Shown in pieces: positions 12,447-24,735 of a stretch of DNA of 64,000 bases. This stretch comes from Progne subis subis (lineage: Eukaryota > Chordata > Aves > Passeriformes > Hirundinidae), in contig JAKJHU010000026.1 in NCBI GenBank assembly GCA_022316685.1, positions 3,906,501 to 3,970,500 on the forward strand, read 5' to 3'. Below the pieces are notes generated by a model that saw only the letters and a program-made list of their open reading frames with translations, was not told the DNA's origin and made no database searches. A program made the position numbers and the translations under genes. Every line of letters starts with the position of its first letter. The stretch's first letter is position 1.

Positions 12447-14206
12447 ATGAGGTAGAATTTCTTGATCAGTACTCACTAAATAGATGTCTTCCAGCATTGT
12501 TACTGCTCAATTGCACAGAATTAGTGGAAAATTATAGGATAATCCAAAGACCACCATCTTTATACAGCCAATGATTCAAAGCAAGTTTTTTAAAAAGTTC
12601 AGCCTTATCTGTCCCAGTTTCTAAAAAGTCATAAATGCCCAAGCAAAGAAATAAAATCTCCCATCTCCTGTGGAGGTGACTGACGCTCTATCACAAGTTC
12701 AAATATTGGATTTGCTGCTAATCCCTGCAGTGTACAAGGACTGCCCCAGCTCAATCAAATGCAGTCTGAAATGTCATTGAAACTGCTCGTCCATCAGAGA
12801 ATGACTCACCAGATGCCAAGGCTCTGAAAACCAATCTGCAATCAGCAAAAGATTAAGTACAAAGATTCACCTCTTACACATACAAGAGGGACAGAGTGTC
12901 CCAGGAAAATGGCTCCATTTCTCCTCACTATCCTCTTCTCGATACACTCCCTCACACCAAAGCACTCTGACCATTTGTCAGATACATGTTAAAAAAAGCC
13001 TTTTTTCAGAGTAGAAAAGCCTCACTTGTTTCTCCAATGTGGAAGATTGAAAATGATGGTACAAAATTGTCTACTCCTATCACTGCGAGATGGAATACTG
13101 AATATTAAAAAAAATAAGGGTAATTTCTAGTAAAAAATAGCTTAAATAAACAAGGAACATTAGCCTCCTAATGTCCTCTAATGCATTCTTTTTTTGATGA
13201 ATTATCACATCCTTAGTCTACTACATTTTTTTTATTATTATTATAAAACATATTAGAACCTGAGAAGTTGTTCCAACAGTATTTGTGTTCTGACACCCAA
13301 GACACTATTCTTCTCGTATTTTCTAATGCAAACAACATTAAGAGTGATTCTGTATAGTCACTGTTCATGGGATAATTTCTATAAAAGAACTAGTAAAAGA
13401 CTGTGTTCTTCTATGACTGTATTTAGTTATGCATGCTCTAATTGTTCTTAAAATGCTGACTAGGAATGTGATGTTCACAGCTTTAAATGGGAGAAAAAAA
13501 ACATTCAAAACTTATTATGCATTCAGTGTTGGCTGTTCACTAAAACAAGAAGGTGTCCCTGCTAATCTCAAACTTTGAGTCAAGACTTTCAGAATGATGT
13601 TTGACATGTTATGTAAACTACTCACTGGTACAAAACTAAGCATATCAATTTATGGCTCAATTGATCACTGAAGGCCTTTATTTTCAATAATTAAATAGTG
13701 ATGCAAAGGCCAAAAAAAACCCTAAACCATATCTATGAAAGTGAAAATGTCCTCCAATTTATATATGGTTCCAAGAGTTAGAAGCCAGTTATCTGATTAG
13801 GTAATCATCAGTGCAGCAGTTTATCTTAATGTGTCTTAATTTAAAGATGCTCTTTTTCAGCTTCTTAAATTTACATACCTTAAAGAGCTTTCACATATAA
13901 ATCATATCAGACTTGCAGAGACTGTGTAAGTAGCTGCCCACTAGCATGACATCAATAAGAACAATTTTGAATGTGTTACTCACTACTTGAGAAAAAGCAC
14001 AATGACTTCAAAAGTTTAGGAATGTCAGACTATCTATATTTAGTATTTTTAGCTAAGACAATATGCATTGCCACAAATCTGTAGATTTTTTTCCTTTCTT
14101 TCAAAAATACTCATCCTCACACTAGGGCTTCTATAGCACCATCATTATCACATAATAGAGAACAAGTTTACTCTTTTCCCTTAAATCATTACTCCATATA
14201 TTCTTC
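12447..14206. other. AT-rich non-coding DNA, no gene seen
   Basis: Unique-looking sequence. The part 13,540-13,870 has few homopolymers and several TAATTA-like and TGATTAGGTAATCA-like palindromic motifs of the sort found in conserved non-coding elements. That is an impression, not evidence of function. Confidence 0.5.
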
Positions 14207-14560
14207 TGTAAGACAGTGTGAAGGAAGCAGACAAACTGCAGTGTGGGAATACAGCTTGGAAGCAGGACTCAAAGTACTGCTGAACTTATTACAGAAGTAG
14301 ATGCGCTAGAGGGCTACAAGCCGTGGCATGTCAAGGCAAGATCCTGAAGAAGGAAGAGATCAAGTTGTATGTATATATGCTTGTGCAAGGCAGTATAAAC
14401 CTGTGCAAGTCTGTACTAGCCCATAGTTAAGGAATGTTACTAAGAAATGAAGATATTGTCATTAAGCTTGAAAGGTATATAAACCAGCAGTGTGTTCAAT
14501 AAAATTGGCTTCATGATGCAAACCATGGAGACAGCATCTCTTCAATTGCCTGACACTGTA
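14207..14560 (+). mobile_element. LTR-like element with TATA box and poly(A) signal
   Basis: On the plus strand TATATAAA (14,476-14,483) is followed 15 bases later by AATAAA (14,498-14,503), then a short tail ending near CAATTGCCTGACA. This compact TATA/AATAAA arrangement matches the other LTRs in the window. The 5' end is uncertain (TGTAAGACAG at 14,207 or TGTGAAGG at 14,217). I could not find a convincing flanking duplication, so the ends are approximate. No internal retroviral sequence is adjacent. Confidence 0.5.
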
Positions 14561-16527
14561 GCTGTTTAGTTTATCCTCAGTTTCTCCTGCAAAGGAAGAG
14601 TGTGTTTCTCTAATGGTGCCAGATACACAGAAAACTGGTGCACAGCACCACTCCTGCTATGAATGTGGGCCACTGTGAAAGATATCAAGCAGAACAGACT
14701 AAGACAGCTTTCACTTACCCCAAATGTCAGCCCTCAGAACTGTATCAGACTCAAAAGGTACATTCACAGAGTTTATCTGAAGTAAATTTTAATATCTTCA
14801 ACTTCTCAATTTTAATTAATCTGATTTTAATTCAGAAAACCCCTGCATGAACTACCAAAATCTAGGCCATAAAGCTGGCCTACGACTGGTCAGCTTAACA
14901 GACCCTCTCTGCCTTGGAAACCTGTGCACACTCTCCATCTCAATGTAATATTGGTTGGCTGTACCTCCCTGTTACCATATCTGCTTTCCTCAACCACAGT
15001 ATCCTATCTCTACTGTCCAGAAAGAGGTGAAATCTGAAAAAAAACCCCACTTCCCAGAGGATCTTTGACTCTCAGAACTAACAGATGGCAATGGAAATCT
15101 AGATGTATGCTGTGATGATAATTGTAGCAAAGTTTCATTATGCAGAATCCTGCACAGAATTTACCATGTAGTCTCTGTTGATCAAATTGTTTTATAGGAG
15201 CCGTACACATATTTCCTCTCACAAAGAAAGACGTAATCATTCAGTATCTCCTGTTCACCAGAAAAAAGATTTCTTCCCTCAGCTGTGTAGGTGTCCTCAA
15301 AGCCAACCACACAGGTCAAATAGTACCGTAATGTCTCAACTGCATAGTCACATCCCACCTGAAGAAATAGCTTAATTTACCCAATAAGCCAAAAGCAAGT
15401 AATAAAATTTCAAATGAGATTTAGAGATTATGTACATGTATTGTATATTAACAAGCATTAGTGTGCCCAAGATAAATATTTAAATAACTTGTGATGAAGA
15501 TTATCACATGAAATCAATAGTATTCTATAATCCTGTGGAAGAAGTTGGTACTTATTCATTGTCCAATGAAACTTATTAAATCATGTCCCCTCAAAACTCT
15601 AAAATATATTTTTTTCAGACTGGGGCTAGTGTGACTCTGTATGTAACTCAAGCCAAAGTTGTACAAAAAGAATCCACTTCTTAATTCTTCTCCCTTCTTC
15701 TGAAACAATATTTGACTGTAATGTGATTTATGCTTTTAAGAAAAATTTGCCAAATATATACTTAACTGTCCTGCATTCTTTTCTAAAAATCACTGTGAAG
15801 TAAAAGCCTATTAAACCCCTTAACAATTTACCTTCTATAAATAAAACATCCTATTCTTCTGCATGAAGAGTTATATACGATTATTAAATTACAATAGGCA
15901 ATTTTTTTCTATTACATATATACAGTGACTAAAAAAAATCCTATTAAATAATGAAGTAGGTCTGTTTGGACGGTATCACCACAACATTTTTAATATTTAT
16001 AGGAAAAATTAATCCCTAGACTTCATAAATATTTTAAGTATTGACTTTCAAGTAAATAAGAAACTATGTTATAATTATAAATTAAGTTATAAGAAGGTTA
16101 ATTTCATAGAGTTTGATGTCAGTTATAGTAAACAGTAGTTATTTACTAAGATATTAAAACAATAATATTAGGATCTGTCCCTTGAGAATAAGCATGAATT
16201 TTTGAAGAATTACGATTTCCAAGACATCAGTACAATAGCTACTTTATATATGTATATACACACACACATATATATATAAAGTAGGTTCTGTAACTCCAAA
16301 TGGCAGACTGCTGATTAAACTAGTTTTGGATGCTGTCAACAACAAACTACATTCCTCTTTGAAAATTGCTTCCTTGCTGTATCATATGCTGCAGAGTAAT
16401 GGGCCGAGTTTCAGGTGAGAATTCAAAGATGCAGTAACACCTTGAAGTTCTTTTTCTAACCAACAAAGCTTGTGACTACTATTGCTAAGGAAGAAAACAA
16501 AAGACTGGCAGAATTCAATATTAAAAG
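14561..16527. other. AT-rich non-coding DNA, no gene seen
   Basis: Unique-looking. It contains an A8C4 junction at 15,037-15,048 and a TA/CA microsatellite near 16,244-16,286. No gene or LINE fragment recognised. Confidence 0.55.
16242..16286. repeat. TA/CA microsatellite with palindromic ends
   Basis: TATATATG-TATA-(CA)n-(TA)n bounded by TACTTTATATAT and ATATATAAAGTA, which are reverse complements. The whole tract is therefore an imperfect inverted repeat able to extrude as a hairpin. Confidence 0.8.
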
Positions 16528-16870
16528 GTGTATTACACTTTAAAACTGTTGCATGGTGTACATTCATTCATTTATAGCTATCTGTATATACATTGTTCAG
16601 AATATTTTAAAATACATATACAAAGGAAAAGAATTTAAGTATTTATTTATTTATTTATTAAATGCAGCTACTCCCTCAGTCATATTGTTTTACATCTACC
16701 TTCAATAAAAAGGAGGATAAGGTTTGATTTGCAGTTCTTCATATGATCCATTTTGTCCAAAAGTGGCTTATAGGGAAATCATCACTACATTTTGAAAAAT
16801 AGCAAAACCACCTGTGAGTATGATTCCAAACAAACAGAATGTTTCAGGTCTGCATTTATGGCCAGTATCA
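16528..16870 (+). repeat. Local duplication, copy A
   Basis: Partner of 17,380-17,780. The clearest shared blocks are GTTCAGAATATTTTAAAATA, GTCATATTGTTTT and TTTTGTCCAAAAGT, in the same order with scattered substitutions and short indels. The best-matching core is about 16,555-16,785. Copy A carries a (TTTA)n expansion (about 16,638-16,661) where copy B has A and T runs. It looks like an old tandem-type duplication of unique sequence. I do not recognise it as a transposon. Confidence 0.75.
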
Positions 16871-17379
16871 CTGGTGAAGATGTTCATCTGGTTTCCCAGC
16901 TTCTTCTCTGACTATAAAACTCACAGTACAATCATTTCTTCCAGTGACAAAATATAGCTAATAAAAATTCACCAACGTTGGCACTTTAAATTTTAATTTT
17001 AGCATGATTAATTTAACTTTGGGTTTGTGTTATAATTTGTTTAAAATTAGACATCTGTGTTGCCATATGCAGCATTAGACACTGCACTAAGTTTACTTAC
17101 TGGAAACTTGATGCCAAAGGTGCATTATATCACTTCAGTATCTGCTTCCTAAATATGAAAAGAAACAATGTGAATACTCTAGGTAAAGCAAGACACAGGT
17201 CAGCACTGAAATACATGATCTAGCTAGTCATCAGGATTTTCATATTTTCCATAAAGAAAATTCCATACATTATAGTAAAAGCTTTTAAATCCTCATACTG
17301 ACTGTCCTGTTCTTATCAGTCAGAGCAAGATAGATTTCTCTTTTTTCTTTAGTTTGCATTTTACCTAAATAATGGCTAA

Positions 17380-17780
17380 GTGTATAACTTTTATATGGTG
17401 TGCAATCATTCATACATAGCTATGTATTGTTCAGAATATTTTAAAATACATATGCAAAGGAAAAAAAAAATTTTTTTTAATTCAACTATTGCCTTAGTCA
17501 TATTGTTTTGCATCTCTGCTCAGTAAAAAGAGGTAGAAGATTTGACTTGCAATTCTGCATATGATTAATTTTGTCCAAAAGTAGCTTATGGGGAAGTGAT
17601 CAAGGAATTGCATAACTGCAGTTATGGTGCAATAGTGAGTATAATTAGAATCATATTTTAAATGTACTACAATGGCTGACATTACACATCCAAGAAACAA
17701 GCAAAATCACTGACACAATTCATAGCTAAACGAACAGCATCAGATTCCAGCAGTTCTGCAAAAATATTAGATTTCTGATG
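17380..17780 (+). repeat. Local duplication, copy B
   Basis: Diverged direct copy of 16,528-16,870, roughly 0.84 kb downstream. The core match is about 17,396-17,606; beyond that, similarity is weaker and interrupted. An extra block of about 90 bases after the core accounts for the length difference. Confidence 0.75.
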
Positions 17781-18411
17781 TAGTTAATATTTTATAAGGT
17801 GGCAAAAATGTACTTCTGTTCTTGTTATGATTTACTCTGCCTTCCTGCTGTTGTGTCCTCTTATACATTTCTCTCACATCTTCCTTACAATTGTTTCTCC
17901 TTTTCTTTCCACTTATTGCAAGTTATTAGACCTGTCCTACTCCTCCTGTATCACCACTGACTATTCTTGTATGGTCTTCAATTATTACATTATTTTGAAA
18001 AGTCTGAAATATTTTCACAAGAATCTAGATTTTCCTGTTTAAATTATTTATCTATGACAAATGCAAAAATATTGCAAAATATTATACCGCAAGAATACAA
18101 AAACATTCTATGCACTACATTTCTTATTTGGAGTTTATCTTAAAACTGTCCTTGAAAAGCCCTTTTCCTTCTACTTAAGTAACTTAAAAGTCACTAGAGA
18201 TATGACTTCCAAATTCAACAATGAACGAATGATTGACGAACATACAGAAGTTCAAAACCGGGAGGCCGTTTTGATCTGTTTCAGGCAGCAGCAAGAGACA
18301 CCAGCAAGCTGGAAGGTGAACACAGTTGCTGAAGGGGTTTCAGTATTACAACATCAGATTTCAGTCTTCCTGAAAACTAATTTGTCATTTGAGTATTAAG
18401 AAAACCAAACA
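17781..18411. other. AT-rich non-coding DNA, no gene seen
   Basis: Two open frames of 71 and 112 codons lie here (17,827-18,042 and 18,061-18,399). Their predicted products resemble no family I know and have no supporting splice or promoter context. I treat them as chance. Confidence 0.5.
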
Positions 18412-18592
18412 ATGAGAGAAAAAAAAAAGAACAAAAACCCAAAAAAAAACCCAAACAAAACAAAACAAAACAAAACAACCAACAAACAACAACAAACCAC
18501 AAAAAAACAAAAACAAAAAAAAAAACCCAAACAAACAAACAAACAAAAAAACCCAGACGTTTATAAAAAAAAGAGGGGGAAAAAAAAAATCA
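18412..18592 (+). repeat. A/C low-complexity tract
   Basis: Long mixture of A runs with CCC, (AAAAC)n and (AAAC)n units, immediately upstream of the LTR at 18,612. It could be a degenerate simple repeat or the remains of a tail. It encodes only a Lys/Gln/Asn-rich chance frame. Confidence 0.85.
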
Positions 18593-18611
18593 AACTTGTA
18601 AAAACACTTGA

Positions 18612-19181
18612 TGTAATGGTTTTGGCTGGGGTTGAGCTAATTTTCTTAAAAAGTAGCTTTATGGGTTCCCATTCCGGTTTTGTGCTGAACATACTGCTGA
18701 TATTACAGAGGTGTTTTTTGTTATTTCTGAGCAGAAGTTACTCAAAGTGAAGGCCTTTTCTGCCCCTCACACCATTCCACCAGCAAGGAGGCTGGGGGAG
18801 CACAAGAACTTGGGGGAGGGACACAGCCTGGACAGCTGACCCCAAATGACACAAGGGATATTCCAGATCACATTGGTGCCATACTGAGTATGTAAACCTG
18901 CGGAAATGAAGGAGGAAGGAGAATCATTTGGAGTGATGCTCTCTGTTTTGCCAAGTGACGGCTACATGGGATGGGGTCCTGGCCCCTGGAAATGGCTGAA
19001 CACCAACCTACCCATGGGAAATGGTAGCCCATAGCTTTTGGTTTATTTATTAAACTGGCTTTAGAAGTGGAAAAACCTGTGGGTTGAGCTACTCTTTTAA
19101 TACTCTCCCTGATCCTGCTCTTGGAACAGTGAGTGAGGACCTGCGTGGCACTTTGTTGCTGTCTGGGGTTAAACCATGATA
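18612..19181 (+). mobile_element. Solo LTR of a widespread avian ERVL-like family (570 bp)
   Basis: Sequence phrases match an LTR I know as common in birds: TTTTGGCTGGGGTTGAG near the start, GGCCTTTTCTGCCCCTCACA, GGACAGCTGACCCCAAATGA, GGGATATTCCAGATCACAT, and a terminal CTGGGGTTAAACCATGATA. The usual TATATAAAG box is degraded to GTATGTAAAC (about 18,890). An ATTAAA poly(A) signal is present at 19,049-19,054. It starts TG, but the expected final CA is TA here. The flanks CTTGA (18,607-18,611) and TCTCA (19,182-19,186) are not a convincing duplication. This is an old, inactive solo LTR. Confidence 0.85.
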
Positions 19182-19431
19182 TCTCATTATTTATTAAAGA
19201 TCTCAGCTGATATCAGCACAATATTTGCCTTGAGTTGAACAGGGCTGCTTTTTCCCTGAAAGTCACAGGCAAAATTTAATACATATAAAATTTGAGAATA
19301 AGAATTCTAAATCCATTGAATCTAGTAAGTTATAACCCCAAATTTTGTAGCTAAACTTTCCTGTACATTTGTAGCTCTGCACAAAAATAGGCCTTTTCTT
19401 GCCCAGGGAAGCCTCAAGTAACTTAAAAAAA

Positions 19432-19512
19432 CAAAACAAAAAAACCCCAAACACCTCACCCACCCACCCACCCTCCCCCCCCCCCCCCCCAAAAAAAAAA
19501 AACACACCAACA
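19432..19512. repeat. A/C tract: (CCCA)n, C16, A12
   Basis: CACCCACCCACCCACCCT is followed by an uninterrupted C16 (19,475-19,490) and an A12. The minus strand is a (GGGT)n plus G16 sequence, a very strong candidate for G-quadruplex formation. The plus strand is a candidate i-motif. Confidence 0.85.
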
Positions 19513-20602
19513 AATTCTTTGAATGAATAAGACTCTTGTAACTGAAAACAACATAAATTATAAATTACACCATTCTTTATCATAACATGGTGAAAAGTAT
19601 CACATCCTTTTGGGAGCTATTCATAAACCTACAATACAAAAAAGTATAGACTTTCTGCAGTAAAAAAAAATGGATCATATCCTAATGTACTTCAACCTTT
19701 ATCTTAATAAAGATCCTTCTTAATTGTCTGGCGTTGCAAAAAAACCAACATGCTAAAAAACAAGCATCTCTGGACATACATCAAATACCTTAGTACATGA
19801 CAGCCATAGATCATCTTCCATCCAAGGACCTCATTACTGATGCCCATGTGAAAGAGACAATTTAGTTATTCACATTCCATTACTTGTTACATATAAAACC
19901 TAAGAGCATCTGAATGATGGGGAGAATCCAGAAACTGACCACCAGTGGTGGAAGCTAATCAAAAGGCATTCTCTCCTAAATCAGTTATTCTTTAAGTAGT
20001 TTCTCATATTCTTTATGCATCAAGTAACTTTTTTTTTTTTTTTTAAATTTAAAAAATAAATAATTATTTTTAAAAAATAAAGAAAGCATAAGTGGAAAAG
20101 AAATGTTTACATTTCTGGGTTCCATAAATCTGAGCCTCAAGTGTCTATACAATTTTTTCTCAAACAAAAATAAAACTAGTTTTTATCTAATTTACCCATA
20201 GCTATTTAAAAAACCCAAAACCTGCAAAAATAATAATTAAAACATATGTTTTATTTTTGGTTTAAAAAAAACCCCAAAACCCAAAACAAACATACAAAAA
20301 ACCCTTCATAGTTTAAATTACTCAAAGATGTTATACTGTCAGGCTTAATGTCACATTGCAGTGGCAGAAGATCAAGAATATAATATATATTCAGAATCAC
20401 TAATTTAAAACAGTTAAGCTGGTTTCTTATCATTCCCTTTGATTTTTTTTGTCTAATTTGTGAAATCCTAGACAGAGACAATGTAAGAGATAAGAGGAAG
20501 AAAATGCTGCTCCAGCTTTAGACTGCCAACCATAACAGATATTTAGATATTTTTAATTAGAAAACAGATTCCCATATTCTGACAGTCCAAAAGGCCCCAT
20601 TA

Positions 20603-20670
20603 AAAAAAAAAAACAAAAAAAAAAAAACCAACAAAAAAACAAAAACCCACCAAAAAAAAAAACCAAAAAC
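20603..20670 (+). repeat. A/C low-complexity tract
   Basis: A runs of 7 to 13 broken by C, CC and CCC. No further structure. Confidence 0.85.
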
Positions 20671-21078
20671 CTTATTTATAAAACACTTTTTTTAAAAGAA
20701 CTGTCTTATGCAATGTCTTTCACAAAATTGCTGCAGTCATCCTCAAATCACCACTGTGAGCCCTAACATGTCAAAATATACAACTTCATGAAAAAAATGC
20801 ATGTGTGACCTTGATGGGGACTGCTTGCCATAGCCTACCACATTTTCACACACTTTAATGTGGGACACACCCAAGTAAGATATACATCACCTGCAAATCT
20901 GGAGAATTTCCATGTTAAGGTATTTCTTCAGCAACTTAGATGCAGTCACTTTGTTTATCAGCTGGGAGGGGAGTTTCTTAAACTGGAAAGCTATTGACTT
21001 TTAAAGGAGCCCATATTCATTAATTTCAGGTTTTCAATTTGTTGAACACACCTTTTAGAAATCTGAGGTTTTAGCTGG

Positions 21079-21469
21079 TGTCACCCTGGTTTTTCTGAGT
21101 TTTTTTTTAAAGCCTTCTGATTGTTCATAAGATGGAGTCATTCTCTTTAGCGTCTGTGCAATATTAGGAGCAGTTTTCACTTTTTCTCACACATGGTAAT
21201 ATAAGCAAACCATTTGTTTTTCATTCCCTGTCCTTTGTTTACATATTTCTAACCTGAAAACAACCGTAACTGACGGCTGGTCTGGCCACTTGGCTGAGAG
21301 GTGATAACCCCAGAAGCCAATCCACAACCAGACCCACAAATGTATAAAGAGTAAAAAATAAACAAGCAGAGGCACTCGGCCTTAGCTTGGGCTTGGGCTC
21401 TCTCTGAGGAGCAACTCTGCCCTGCAAATCTCTGGTCTCCATGTGATTGCTTTGCATGCCGCGATCACA
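21079..21469 (+). mobile_element. ERVK-like solo LTR, copy 1 (391 bp)
   Basis: Starts TGTCACCCTGG and ends GCGATCACA. The same 6-bp sequence AGCTGG lies directly outside both ends (21,073-21,078 and 21,470-21,475), the length typical of class II (ERVK-like) integrations. Inside, in order: CCAAT (about 21,318), TATAAA (21,343-21,348) and AATAAA (21,357-21,362), then about 100 bases of R/U5. Two sister copies occur at 36,233 and 58,601 in the same orientation. With an intact target duplication and no internal region, it is a solo LTR formed by LTR-LTR recombination. Confidence 0.95.
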
Positions 21470-22561
21470 AGCTGGCCTTGCCACTAACTGCAAAATACCT
21501 TAGAAGGCTGTCTTATTCTCACAATTACAAAATGTATTTGGAACTATTAAGTTGTGTACTTTAGAGATAGTAGATTTATGGTAAAAAATGTGATGTAGTA
21601 CACAGGTTTTACAGTTATATGTCATTATCATATAAATATAATATAGTAATTGTCTCTTCAATATAAAATACTACCAGCTTTTTACAGTCTATTCCAAGAA
21701 AAATAATATTCCCTTAAACTCTGGACTATATTATTTGCTGTTAAAACTTTACTTTTACAATCAGTCACATTGGTTACCATATAAATGTACACATAAATAT
21801 TCAATTATACATCTAGAATGAATAGAATTAAAAGTAAATCCTTTACAGACCTTCTGCTTCTCAGCTAAATCTTCCAGGTTTAGAATGGATTTATAGACTT
21901 CATCTGTTTCTATTTAAGTAGACTCTTCACTTGAAAACATTTAGGGAAAGAAGGTCACACAATGATGACTTGATATGTCTAAAATTTTCCTCTATTCAGA
22001 GAATTCATACTTGACAGCAATAGCGAAACTTCTCAACAAAAACAAGCGAACCCTAATCCTTGTGTTGAATCAGTGGCTATTAATGGTTTCCAAACCCATT
22101 AGAACACATTATGATATTTTAATGCAGCAGGGGCTGAAGTAAGCCTTCCCTAAGTTGTTTTCACTGGCTAATGTTGCACTTGACCTTTTGCATCCTACCC
22201 TATTAAAACTTTTATTCTTATTCCTTCAAAATTTACAGGGTTTTTTTCTATTTTAATGTTATTAGAATGTTAAAGTGAACGTGAGAATTTACCCTTTATA
22301 GTCATTAAAAACAGAGACATTCTTAAAGCACCTATCTACATATGAAAGGAGTTTTACCTCTGCCTTCTAGTAGAGTGAATTAGAAAGTGCCCCCATAAAG
22401 TAGAGAATTTTAATTTTTTATTATGCAGAAACATGCACTGCATACCCAATTGTATAAGTAATTTGTTTTGAATTGGCATTTCATTATAAAATTTTTATTT
22501 TTCAAGAGTTCCAAAACCATTTGAAGTTGGAGTACACAATTTATTCATTAAGCAGGAAAGT

Positions 22562-22604
22562 TAAAAAAAAAAAAAAAAGAAAAAAAAAAAAAGAAAAAAA
22601 AAAG
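22562..22604 (+). repeat. A-rich tract with single G interruptions
   Basis: A runs separated by single G bases, ending in GGGTTC. Simple low complexity. Confidence 0.85.
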
Positions 22605-24707
22605 GGTTCAAATGCCATGTGAATTGGAAGAAACAGCTTTTTGTACAACACCCTCAGAATTCTGAAATGTCATAACATACGGGTTACTGTCATATACAAT
22701 ATAAAGAACTGGTAACAGGTTATGTAGCCTTTGGCTCTATGTAGTAGATACCTATTGCAATTTGTCTGCACCTCTAAGCCATCAGTTAATGCAAACAAAT
22801 ATATATGCAATATCAAACACCTAACAAAATCTGCTTTCTAATATTTGCATAATGGATATTTTCAGGATTAAAGGAATTTTGTAATATATTATGCTATGAA
22901 AATGTGTAAGCTCAGTAATGTAAGCTCTATAGTTTAATTGTTGCTCTTTTTCCTCTTAAACAACTGTTTCAGAAGATTATCACAAGTCAAACACTTCCAA
23001 ACATATTTCAAGTTCTGATACAGAGTGTATTCTTGTATGCCAAGAACAAAAGGTTGTCAGTGATATTTAAAAGAAACAGATTTCCAACATGCACAGAGCT
23101 TCATGTATCTGTATATATGTTCCTCACTCCTTTCTCTTTTAATCTATCTATACATATATATTTGTGCCTTGACTGACATGGAAAGAATGAGAAAATACTT
23201 CCCCTTATTAAAAAACAGTTTGAATTGAAGAACAGCTTCCATTACTCCTTTAGACTAACATTGTTTTAGTCATTATACTAAAAGCTGACTGACATCTCCA
23301 AAAGATTTTCCACATTCTTACCAAGAGATTATACCTCTTTCCTTGAAATCACACAGAAATTATTTTCTTTCCCAGTATCAAGCTTATTAGATTCAAATTA
23401 CTACACCATTTTCCACCCTCACACTTCACTCTTGGGCTACACAATCAGATCGCTGTAATATCTGGGTTCAGCAAGCCAAAGTAGGAAGGGTGCGCACAAT
23501 GACCCATCAAACTGTGTCAAGCTCCCATTTTGGGTTTCATGCTAGATGGCTGCTTCTTCTGCTGCTCTCTAAATATAAAAAATCTGGTATCAAAACAGAA
23601 TGAGGTGTAGCATTCTAGAAATACATAAAACAGAAGAACTTAAAGTACAACATCATTCGCTGACCCATTCTAATACTTAGCTTACTTCACAATCATAGCA
23701 GATGATTGGTGATCTGGTAGACATGGCTGCCAAATTTTGTAATAAGAATGACCAATTTTATCAAAATATTTCCTATATACTGTTGTTTGGTGCTTCTTGT
23801 TCTCATAAGTAAATCTGACCATGATTTAGAAACAAAAAGATTTATACATTTATTCAATTATGTAAAGACAAGAAGAAGTGCGTTGAAAGACAAAATACAT
23901 CAAAACATTTTTTATATTGGGAGGACCCCAAGTGTCAAAAATTAAGCAGTGTTAGATCAGAGTTTAACACAGGTTGAACAAGAACATTTGTTTTACAATC
24001 CAAACTTCCTTTTCCAGTTACACCCCCATATAATTAAGCTGATAAAACTATCCTTAATATCTAAGCATCAGCCTCATGGGAAGCCTACAGAGTTAATGAA
24101 TGTGCTCCTTGGGTTATCATATCATAAACTCATCTAAATTCATTTTTCCATTCTGACAGACAAAAGAAGAGCTGATGGTGTGGGGTTTGAGGTGTTACTA
24201 AAAAAGTAGAGTTCTCATTTGACTTTGGAGAGGGATAGGGCATAATTCCAATTGAGACACATTGCAAAAGTATTCTGATCAGTAAAAGAAAACATCCAAA
24301 TATATAAAGAGTACACAAATAAAAACCTCACATCTCCTGATGATTCCTGGATATTCAATGGGCTTAAAAACCAGTATACTGCATTATACTTCCATTGCAA
24401 TGTGGAACACCCTTATCTTCAAGTTAATGTGACTTTGTTTTCATTAAGTCCCTGAATTTTTATATGGTATAATGAAATCACATATAAGAACAACTAAAAA
24501 TTTCTCCAAAAAATTTCAAGAAGAAATAGAGGAAGCAATATACTACCTAGAGAACACAACGGATACCAAATATCTCAACAGTTCTTTAATTTGACAAACA
24601 ATATTAACAGTATCTACACAATTTTACTGAGGAGATCTGAAAGTGAGCCACACATGCAAAAGAAGTTCTTTTTCACTAGCAGGAGACTGCTAGGGCTTCC
24701 AAAACAG

Positions 24708-24735
24708 TTCTATACAGGAATTTCTATACAGGAAT
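24708..24735 (+). repeat. Perfect 14-bp tandem duplication
   Basis: TTCTATACAGGAAT occurs twice head to tail with no mismatch: a small recent slippage duplication. Confidence 0.95.

Larger units (their letters stand above)
19182..21072. other. AT-rich non-coding DNA with low-complexity tracts
   Basis: Holds the C/A tract at 19,432-19,512, a T/A-rich stretch at 20,029-20,085, an A8C4 junction at 20,264-20,275 and an A/C tract at 20,603-20,670. No gene recognised. Confidence 0.6.

Noticed and set aside
18412..18750. 112-codon frame starting in a Lys/Asn/Gln-rich stretch
   Set aside because: It is translation of an A/C low-complexity tract running into an LTR.
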